Below the pieces are notes generated by a model. That model was given only the letters and a program-made list of their open reading frames with translations, made no database searches and had not been told where the DNA came from. DNA of 64,000 nt, taken from NCBI GenBank assembly GCA_037951105.1, contig JBAMJV010005485.1, positions 1-64,000 on the forward strand, read 5' to 3'. How positions within the stretch are numbered: position 1 is the stretch's first letter; the number at the start of each line of letters is the position of its first letter. A program made the translations under genes and the position numbers. This DNA comes from Echinarachnius parma. Lineage: Eukaryota; Echinodermata; Echinoidea; Clypeasteroida; Echinarachniidae. Below, piece by piece: positions 49,901-61,600 of this stretch.

Positions 49901-52568
49901 GTCTTTCCAAAAATTATTCACAGATAAATTGAATATTATTTGATGTTCATACATTTTGTATCATTGAAGAATAAATAAATAAACTGAACATACAAACAAA
50001 ATTATCATATCAATCAAAAGGTAGAAATGACAGGTTCTCACCCAGAAGGCCTCTGGGACTTGGTCCTTACTCGCAGGTGGCAGGATAGCCATCAGCTGCT
50101 CAAAAGGAAGAAAGGGTTCACCTTTCTCAAAGGTCAACTGCAGGTCACTGAAGTCCTTGAGGTCAGAAATGTAGGGCGCATAGTGGTGTGGGTAGTACCT
50201 GGACAATGAAGGACAGAAATTAGAAATCAAAATTAAGAAAAAGTCCTAGTGCCTTCAAGATTTCAGGTTGGCACATATATATCTCTACCTTATTTGGACT
50301 GCAGAAACATGGCTACAGTTAATCCTCAAGGTCAGACTAATTGGGCGCATAGTGGTGTGGTTAGTACCTGGACAATGAAGGACAAAAATTCAAAATCGAA
50401 ATCAAGATAAAGTTCTAGTGCCTTCAAGATCCCTGGTTGTCACATATCTTTTCTTTTTTTTGACCTGAGGCCACATGGCTACAGTAAATCCCAGGGGAAT
50501 ATCAAGCCCAAATTAACATGTGCTGAATTGTTTTTTTTAATTGTTCATATATTTTGAGTCCTGTGACCTTGACCATACGACCACAAACTTTGATGGCTAC
50601 ACTGGGTCTTTAAGAAACATTCAGGTACCAAGTTTTATTGAAATCTGACATTTAGTTCTTGAGATTTTGGCATTGCAAGCTTTTTTGCATATATAATGAG
50701 TCCTGTGACCTTGACCTCAACCTCATGACCCCAACATTTTATGGCTACGTTGACTCTTTATGATACATTCAGGTACCGAGTTTGATTGAAATCAGAAATT
50801 CAGTTCTTGAAATTTTACCATTACAAGCCATTTTCACATACATATTGAGTCCTGTGACCTTGACCTTTGACCTCATGACCCCTAAATCTAATCAGATCAT
50901 TGGTACCCCGATATACCAAGTTTGAAATTGATCCGTCAACCGGTTCTTGAGATATCGCGAGAACGAGGCATTTTTGCACATATATTGAGTCCTGTGACCT
51001 TGACCTTTGACCTCATGAACTCCAAAATCTATTCAGATCATTGCCATCCCAATATGTACACTCCTACCAAGTTTGAAATTGATCCGTCAACCGGTTCTTG
51101 AGATTTCGCGAGAACGAGGCATTTTTGCATATATATTGAGTCCTGTGACCTTGACCTTTGACCTCATGACCCCTAAAATCTAATCAGATCATTGTCACCC
51201 CAATATCTACCCTCATACCAAGTTTGAAATTTATCCGTCAACCGGTTCTTGAGATATCGCAAGAACGAAAACGGGACGGACGGACGGACAACCCGAAAAC
51301 ATAATGCCTCCGGCCACTTCGTTGGCGGAGGTATAAAAATACACAGGGCGGCGGGCAAATTTGCCCCCAAAATGCCAAAAAGAGCCCCCAGAAAAAAAAT
51401 CAGCATGATCAGATCGTGATCGAATGCCATCCATTGATCACTTTATTACAGTATTAGAGCTTATATTAATAGTAGCTCATAAAATTAGAGAAAAAAGCCC
51501 CGGAAATTTGTAGCCCCCGAAAGTTGGAAAAGTAGCCCCGAAAAACTTCCATAAAAATATTAATTTTTCCCTAGTAAATCATTGTAGGGCACATAATAGA
51601 AAGTACCCAGGGTTGGGGCGATTTAAATCACCTCGATTTAAAAAGACAAGGCGATAGCCGTGAAGTGCCTCGCCCACTTGCGCGCATTCATGCAACATTG
51701 GTCCTCATTTGACCTTTGACCTTTGACCCCAGAATATCATGGAGGCTAGAATAGGGCACCTACCAATCATGCAGGGTTGGTAAGTTATCAACGCTAATAG
51801 ACTCTTGCAGGTAAAATTTCACATTGGACCTCATTTTACCTTTGACCTACTTAAATGACCTTGGACCCCAGAATATCATGGATGCCAATATAGGGCACCT
51901 ACCAATCAAGTTTGGTTACAAACAAATCAATTACCCAAGCATTTTTGTTAAAAAATCATAAAATCACACAATCCTCATACAAAATATGATAATAAATAAA
52001 AAAGGAATATGAAAAGTATCCAAAAATCCATGAAAAGTGCAATTACTTTTTACATCTGTCCTTTCTTTAAATAGTTCTAATGCAAATTGTGATTTAAAAT
52101 GTATTTTTTTTAAAATTGATTTTTTGATTTTTGTCCAAAGGTTGAGATCAAGTTCAAGGACTAAATCTAAGTCCTTCCGAAGCCTGGACCATCTAGAGGG
52201 TATCCAATCTAAAATTCATCTGCCCTCAAGCCACAGTCGCCATTGCCAGTAAATATGTCATACAATACAAACACACAAATAGACAAAGAGACCAACAAAC
52301 AAATACACAAACAAATAACCAAAGAAGTGTGTACTTACCAACGCCATGACTGGAGGCCATTGTAGTAGTATTCTAATATCCACTGTATAGCATGGATGTA
52401 GTCACTCACAATCTGAAAGCGCTGTGCTCTGGTAAATAAAGAAGGAAACAATGGAATTATATCTTTACTATTACATTTCAAAAATACTATTCAAAAGGTT
52501 TGCTTTGTTTTAACCCTAACCAAGCCGGGTTATTTTGGCTATAGCCAGAGGGGGGGAGGGGTGGATTC

Positions 52569-52606
<38 letters not shown>

Positions 52607-55600
52607 AGATCTCGGCCGCCGAACGCGCGGCTGCCACAAAACTTGGCACACATATAGTTTGCAACATAATCTACAAGATTGCATTGTTATTTTTTTGAAA
52701 AAAATAAATTTCTACTTAATTATGCAAATTTATGCAAAATTTATGCAAAATAAGAATAAGAAAAAACTATGAAAATATGTTCAAGGATGCAAGTGAGCTA
52801 CAATTTGAGAGCATGATCCTTATGCCATTATACTAGGTGACTTGTGTGGAAATTGGTATAAATTAGCCTGAATTTCTAGTAAGCCTGTGCATAAGCGTGT
52901 ATTTTGGTACACGTGTACACGGTCATATTTTGCATAGCGAATGAAGGCGCATCCTCACTAAAAAATTGCTGAGAGTCGCCGCTATAGAAACGCGCACCGA
53001 ACCTGCCGGCCGCCTGCACAGCGCAGGCCAGGGCGAGTCTCAAAACGCAGGCTGAAAAAACTTCTGGGCTGAGTGATTACGTGTAGATACACGTAGTCTA
53101 TGCCATCTACAAATTGGGAACAAAGGGTCGCTAAGTTCAGTTCACCTGATACGCAGCTATCCGTTTGAGCGAGTTCTATTAGAAAATTACCGAGATTGTC
53201 AGCGCATTTGTTTTTGCAGCCAATTGTTCTTGTATATGTTTCAAAAGCCATGCAAACATGTAAGTAAAATAAAAGATAGTGTAGCATAGGTGCGATCGTA
53301 TGAATCTTGCATTTTCGTTCCTTATCGGAACTTTTGTCATAGTGCAAGGCAGCCAGCGCGGCAGCTAGCTAGCTAGTGCAATGCATAACCTGTCTCGCAG
53401 GGCCGCTAAATTAGCCCCCAAATTAGGATTCTTACAAATATTTTCACATTCTGAGATACATCATACTATACAGGACAGTATTACCCTTATTAATAACGAC
53501 ATATTTGTAAGAATAGCCATTGTCTGTATAGGGCTTTGTTATCACTACCAACATTTTCAGGGCTATTGAATCATAATTTGGGGGGCAACAGAATTTGTAG
53601 ATTGATGGTGCAATATTACTGTTGGACTATTATCATTATTGTGATTACTTTGAACTTGAAAGAAATCAGATTAATTTAAATTGATCCTGAATTGCCACAT
53701 GATAAAATAATAATAATAATAATAATAATAATACACAGTTTTTATATAGCGCATAACACATTGCAAATGCACGTCCCTATGCGCTTGTATTATTACCCTG
53801 GTCATTACTGGTACAGTTCAAACCCACACAATTATCTTGCGCACCATCTCAACTCCCCGGAAAGCATACTAGCCAATGGCAGCCATATGATGGCGCCAAG
53901 GCTTATTAACACCCAACCAGGTACCCATTTATACTCCTGGGTAGAGAGCAGCAATACGGATTAAATGTCTTGCTAAATGACATAAATGATGAGACACCAC
54001 GACCTCTAGATTTGAAGTCAAACGTCCATCCGATCGTGCCACACCATTCCCATAGTGTAACTGTGTGCACAATTCAATATTTTCATGAACAAAAGAAATT
54101 AATTAAAACTGATTGTGAACTTTAATTCATACTTGGAGATCTGCTTGAATTCCATCATGTCGTCATAGTAATATCTCTTTAACATTCTGAATGCAATCTT
54201 TTTTGGATCTGTAACAATAAATGAGGAAAACAAAATCATTATAATAATATCTATTTTAAACTTTTGATCACAATACAAATATTTGCCTCAAAAGTTTAAA
54301 ATAGATATTATGTTAATTACCAATACAGATGAACTTTCATACTAAAACAAAACCATTGTTAAAGTGGAATAGAAGCTATTTACAGCAACCATCAGCGACA
54401 ATACAAACAATCAAATGCAGTATAAAAATCAATTCATCTCCTAATAACTTGGCTTACTACCGTTCAGTTTATGCACTCTTGAACCTAAATGTTACTTGTT
54501 TCAGAAAAATTAGCATAGAACCAGTCAGTAAAATAATGCCATCTTAGCATACGGTGTCGAAAAAAATCCCTGGCCTTAAAAGGGCCATAATTTTGTTACA
54601 ATTGTACACTGAATACCATTCAAAGTTATACTCGCTTTTTGCAGGCTACATACATGTAGTTACAGGGGATCACCAAGCAAAGAGCAACACAGAATTATGT
54701 TTTGGTAACATTGTGTGATATAAATGCCAAAAACCTTGGCAATGGGTTGTGTAATTCATAAATAAATACAAATAATCGCCACCACTTTTGGAACTGACAT
54801 GGCCTCATGGTTTCATATGCGCCAAATATCTGCAAGTGCGCCAATTTTATTCATGTGAACGTTAAGGACAATAGAATCATGGAAGGTGCGTGTGTTCCAG
54901 ACAATTGATAGTTGTGGTTTGAACACCCATGAATACATCCTTTTAATAGTATAGTGATGCATTTTCTAATTATGTAAATTGTCTGGAACCTGTTTCTTAA
55001 TTTTTCGGTGGAATGGACTACTAAAAATAATTCTTTTGATTTATACGAATATTATTTTGGGGTATTGGTTCTCTTTAAACTTCACTGGCCCCAGGTCAAT
55101 AGACAAGTGTTAGTGTCAAGCTCAGCATAAGACCATGGATATTGGCTATAGACTTAGAAGACAGAAAATGCAATAAGCTTTTAATACCATCCTTATCTTC
55201 CCCCTCCTCCTCTGATGAATCCTCATCAATGTCCTTGTTCTCTATCCCTGCCTCGTCCATGAACCCAGGCATCTGAAACATAGCATCAAAATAATTATAA
55301 TCATCCCTGTATGACCATATTCTTAATAATCATATCAGTAATCTTCATATTCACTAATTATAATCACATTATCATCATTGTATGAACACGTTCCCTTTTA
55401 TTTCATAATCCCCAGAGATAATAAAGGGCCTACCCGTTTCCTGTAGGCAATGGTTTATTCATTATAATCATCCTCGTCATACTTTTGATCATAATCATAA
55501 GATTTATCTTTTAAATCATACTCTTAATGATTATCATCACCATCTTCGTAATCATAATCTGTTTTTATTTTTTTTGACTGATCAGTCCAGAAAACCAAAT

Positions 55601-58600
55601 TAAACTTCCTGCGAAAAAAAAAGTATTACCAATACTCAATACTATTTCTAAGCAGACAAATAATTGGAAAATATGTTTTCCTCCAGCCGACAAAGTTGGA
55701 GGAGGTATATGTTTTCGGTCCCGTGAATGTGTGTTATCTGTTACTGTGTTCTGCGCCTGCACGGACTTCCAGTCCAATTCAAGCTACCGCGTATATCAAT
55801 CATGAATGCCCACCACAGCAAGCCCCTTTGCAGGCCAAAACTCTGGTATAGTAATTGCCAGCTGGAGGCTTGTTCACTGGATTTAATTTCCCGAAAATGT
55901 TCAGAATGGTTGTGAGAAATGTCATAAAAAGACGGTATGAAATGAAAGCATACCTATACAAGATCAGCTTGGGCTATTTATTACAGAAATATGTCGCTTT
56001 GGTGTCCATTTTGTTTCCCCAAAATGTGATTTTTAAAATCATTTTCTTGTCGGCTGTCTGTTCATTCCCGATCTTTTTTTCCAAGCACCAAACAACCACT
56101 ATAAGCGTTGCATAGCGCATGCGCAATGCATGGGGAACAGTACAGAATATTTGGCCTAATTTGGCTTGATTCCAGCCGCTGATATAATTGCTCAAACACA
56201 GATTAATATACGAGTAAAGCGCAACTACTTGCAGGATTATACCACAGAAGTTCAGAAAAATAGCCAATATATGAAACTTGCGCTATGCACATATTAAAGG
56301 AATTACATTTTCGCTCGTAGTTGAACAGAAATGTTAGAGCCCCGATCAGGCCAGCCAAATTACTTATTTGTTCGGGCAGCGTGCAAGGAGATTAAAGTAA
56401 GGTATATATGCACTTCGTGAGTGCACTCTGTCTAGTTACCATTAATTTAGCTCAAAGACTGGCTTTGAAGTGTTATTTATGTAACATTATACAGTTGTTA
56501 ACTGGTGGTGGAGGGAATATCACGGAATGTTCCACTCCCGAGGGATTTTAAATGCTATTGAGGGAAGATTATAAGTCCTGAGACGTAGTCGAGGGACTTA
56601 TTTTCTTCACGAAATAGCATTTTAAATCCCGAGGGAACATTCTGTAATTATTATATCATCTGGCTATAAAATCCGGGGGCTAATACACATTCATGCATTG
56701 AAAGTGAAATCAGTCAAAAACAACATACGATATGTGTATCATCATGTACCTTTGGTTCTCATTGTGACGTCATAATAGAATCTCTTTTGCAGCGCGCACC
56801 ATGCGGGTATCATAACTCTCTGGCCGTGTGTCATACAAAAATGACACCCCAATCATGTGACCGTGTTTAGCCAATCATCGACGCATATTTTAGTCAGATG
56901 ATATAATTATTTAACTACCAACCTTTTCTTGTAATTTCTCTCTGATTGCCTTCTTCATCTCCACTCGTTTGCTCTTCCAGCCCTCATCACTCTGCTTGCC
57001 TTCAAGGAAACTCAGGTCGATGTCCTTACTGTCAAAGTTGTCGTAATCAAACTGGAGAGAGAACAAATAGAACCAATGAATTCAAGATGATACAAAGCAT
57101 GAAAGAAAGAAATGCATGTGAACTAAGAACTATGTGGGTAGAACAAGATTATACTGTATATCAAGCAATCTATTGAAAAGGCTCAAATATTTAAATAAAG
57201 ATAATCAATGTTTGATATTCATGTTCTTACCTGTGAAAGTTTCTTCATGAATATTTCAAATCTTGGCAAGTTCAGGAGTCCTCCCCCATTGAGGTACCCT
57301 GCAAAAAATAAAATGATAATATACAGAGTATAATACGTGTGGTTTGCGGTTGCACCATGTGAGAGGGGTGGATTGGTGAGTCCTGAAAAGGACTATGGTA
57401 GTCCTAGAAAGGACTGTTGGTAGTCCTAGAAAGGACTGTAGGTAGTCCTAGAAAGGACTGTTGGTAGTCCTAGAAAGGACTGTTGGTGTAGTCTTGAAAA
57501 GGACTGTTGGTATTCTTTCTAGGAGAGTCCTAAAAAGAACTGTTGTAGGTTGACTATCCTGACGACGGATAGTCAACCTATTAAAAACGTTGAGCCCCTC
57601 CTACCATCCACCCTCTCCTGACAATACCAACAGTCCTTTCCAGGACTACACCAACAGTCCTTTCTAGGACTACCTACAGTCCTTTCTAGGACTACCAACA
57701 GTCCTTTCTAGGACTACCATAGTCCTTTTCAGGACTCACCAATCCACCCCTCTCACATGGTGCAACCGCAAACCACACGTATTATATGCACCACCATGGA
57801 AACCGATACTTACAAGCAACATTTAATATATAGAGTCCATTTAAAAAAAGCTACTCGAAGTTCAAAGGTCAATTATTTCAAAATTAAATATTTTCATACC
57901 ATAGAAATGATATAGATGTAAAGGGTAATTATTTAGCTTTCATTTGATACCTTACCTGAATCAGCAGTGCCACGCATTGCTGAGTTCTTTGTTTTTGAAA
58001 GTGACCGGTGCAAAATAATTGACCTTTGAACTTCGAGTACCTTTTTTTTGATACACTCTGTATAGTAAATCTTGCCTAAACCAAAGTTGCCAAGTTGAAT
58101 TTTGGCAAAGTCGAAGGATCTTTTCTGGATCCCTTTTCTTTAACCTTTAATAAGTAATAATTTGAGTGTATACAATTCATATATTCTAAAAGGCTATGAA
58201 ACATTTTCATAGATCTGAGCAATTCAGTTATACATATAACAAGCACATGTTAACATCACGAACAACAATAAACTCAACAAAAACAATATATCATTTGATA
58301 ATTTTCAAACATGATGAAAAGAGTTTTTTAAATAATTCAAGCCTAGTAATAGTATTGATTAAACAGACTTTAATGGGTACGACCATCCAAAAATAATAGT
58401 CTTATGTTAAAATGAAAGGTAAGATTTTTAGTAGTCCATTCATCAACAAATTCAGAAAAATATGTTTCCAGGAAAAAAAACATATAATTGGAAAATGCAT
58501 CACCATGTGCTCATGGGTCTGCAAACGTAGACTACCTTTTGTCTAGGACGAATGCATCGTCTGTGATTCTATGGTCTCCAAACGTATGTGTGAATAGAAT

Positions 58601-61600
58601 TGGCGCATACGGAACCATGAGGTCATATTGGTTCTGCAAGTGATGGTAATTTATTGTAGTGTTTATGAATTACACAACCATTTGCAATGTGTTGGGTATC
58701 TAATTGATATCACACAACAGTACCGAAACCTATAATCATGTGTTGAGCTTTGCATGGTGGTCCGCTATGTGAGATGATAATTAAAATACAAGCAAAAACA
58801 TATTGGTGATGAAACCTACCACCAAGTGAAGGCAACACTTCCACGTACGTCTTATAGAGCAGTGGCATTGCATTATCAGATATATGCAGATCAGGTAAGT
58901 TTGGAACAAAGTCATTGCCGACGAGGCATACCAGGAGCACCCAGTCATCTATGAGACTCTCCATGTCAAACCAACTGATCTGGTCCTGTAAGACAAGGGG
59001 GTGTATTCTGAAAACGATTTTAAGTTAAAATTTATTGTATCTACATCACTAAAATATTAAACTGTACTTAAAGGGATAGTTGAGCATTGGTCAAACTTAA
59101 CTTTAGAACCAAAACCTGCACCATTACGGTACAAAGTAATAGTTATAACTTCACCATGCTCGAAAAGTATACACAATTACAAATGACTAAGTAAAACCCC
59201 TGTTATCATTCAAAAAGAGCTTTCACAACTCAAGAAATGTTTTGTTAAAATAATGATTCAATAGAGATATCATCAACGACTTTTTAAAAACCTATTCAGA
59301 TTTTTTTTCCCAGTAGTCTTGAAGCATTTTTAATTTTTTGTCTAAAAAGTCTAAATATCCCTCGGTGATTACCAGTGAAGAATCTTTTAAATTTTCAACT
59401 GTATTTACTACAATTTACCTACTAAACCAACTGACTAGTTCTGAATACACAATTGTACATAAAAAGACAGATTTAAATAAAATCTTGAGCCAGATGCTCC
59501 TAGAAGTAAGAGAGGAGGACAAGATTAAAAGTGACATGTCCATCTGTATCAAATTGGAGCTGTCATGTAGTATCTCAATGAGAGGGCTAAAAAATAGTAC
59601 TACCGTATTTGCTGGTGTATTAACCGCACCTTTTTCCATACAGAATAACTTGCAAAATGGGGGAGCGGTTAATACACAGAGATAGAGAAACATATTTCAC
59701 AAAAATACCACATCATATGGCAACAAAATCAGTTAACATGGAGTGAAAAGCTTGAGAGGCTTTGTACTTCAATAAGGAACCAGTATGTGACTTGTGTTGT
59801 TGTTTTGTGTATTTAAAGTGTATAAAAGTTAGGGGGAAAATCATGGAATTTGATTATAGTGCAATAATTCCCATCACATTTATTATCTAGAACGTGTTTT
59901 TTCCTCTTCAATGACAACCCGAAGTTGGGGGTGCGTAAAATACACCCGCAAATACGGTAATTAGCTTTAGACTACCAAGATTAAATGTTAGCTTTGTTTA
60001 TTGTAATAACAATACTGTATAGTGGATACCATGCCAAGGATCAATTCTACACAAAGTCAAAAATCATTTATCCCAATTATACAAGTTCTAAATGCAAATG
60101 ACTCACTTTGAGAGTTGCAAACTCCAGGGCTAGGTACTCCCTGAATAGGGATAGGTGAAGGAGGTGAAAGGTCATCTCCTCAACGGTAATGGTTCGCTTT
60201 CCAAATATCTTGTCTTCTCGCAGCAGAGAGAAATGAGGCTCATGGGATATCAGACCAAGTAAGATCTGAAAATAGCAATACAATAAAAACAAAACTGCTG
60301 AAAAATGGTAATATGCCATAAAGGCAAGTGTAATCAATAAGCCAGGGATTCTTTCCAATTTCCTCTCTTCTTGTAGCACAGAAAAATGAGGCTCGTGAGA
60401 TATCAGACTAAGCATGATCTAAAAAATACAAATAAAATAGAACGGCTAAATACTGTTTATCCATTATAAAAGCAAATGTATTCAATTGCAAGTTGAGAGG
60501 TGCCATTAAGCTTTATCTAGCATATGCTTCAAGGTGAACTGACAAGCAATTTACCTAAACTTGAAACAAGCAGAGTGAAGGTTACAGCCTGGAGAGTTGT
60601 ATACTAGTGTTGTTGATTTCAGGAGTATTTACTCCCACACCCTCCCCCCCCTCGGTCGCTTCGCTCCATCGCGTCATGGGGTCATCCATAATTTTTTGGG
60701 GGGCCCCTCCCCCCTGGAAAATCCTGTGTCCGCCACTGGTAGGATTGAATATAGAATAAAACCTGTGTATAGTGACCACCTACAAGAAACAAGACTAGAT
60801 GGATCTTTGACTGCGCAGTTGAATATGATGCCTCCGCCGTTGCGTAATTTATATTAAGCCCAAATTAACATGCACTGAATTAATTCTTCAACTCAATTTT
60901 AATAGTTCTATTATGTCTACCAGATCTGATATATATCGCAATTATGAGCTATTTTTGCATATATGAGCCTTGACCTTGACCTTTGACCTAATGACCCCAA
61001 AATCATATATAAATCTATTAGCAACCAAGATACAAATACAATGTACAAATGATGACAAACGCGGTACCCCGGGGTACCATTGTACCCCGGGGTACCGCGT
61101 TGTGTAGCGCCATCTTGTGTCCACTCGAAGCACAACCGTATTGCGTTGTGTATGCGGTGCAGCGCGCGATTGTATGCACGCTATACCCCGGTACAGCCCT
61201 AAAAAAAAAAATAATAATTAAACAAAATGGCGGATATTCGTTTGGTACCCCAGGGTACCATTTATGTCATCAAATGTAGGTACCACGTTTGATGGTCATT
61301 TGTCAACTTGTTCACGAGATATTGCAATTACAAGCTATTTTGGCATTTATGAGTTATGTGACCTTGACCTTTGACCTCATGACCCCAAAATCTGATGGCT
61401 ACAATGGCTTCCTGGGTTAAATTCAGGTACCAAGTTTGATTGAAATCTGACATTCAGTTCTTGAGATTTTGCAATTACAAGCTAATTTAGCATATATTGT
61501 GTCCTGTGACCTTTGACTCCGTGACCCTAAAATCTACTCAGTTTATTAGCACCCCACCATACATACATGAACCAAGTTTGGTGAGAATTCATCAATCGGT

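Noticed and set aside
55565..56267. Small ORFs in the intron between exons 6 and 5
   Set aside because: No recognisable domain; the surrounding sequence resembles dispersed repeat (aggaggtatatgttttcggt).
60077..60415. 112-codon ORF as a single larger XRN1 exon
   Set aside because: It joins the exon 2 echo, 80 bp of intron and exon 2; the intact acceptor before ILLGLISHE and correct phase favour the shorter exon.
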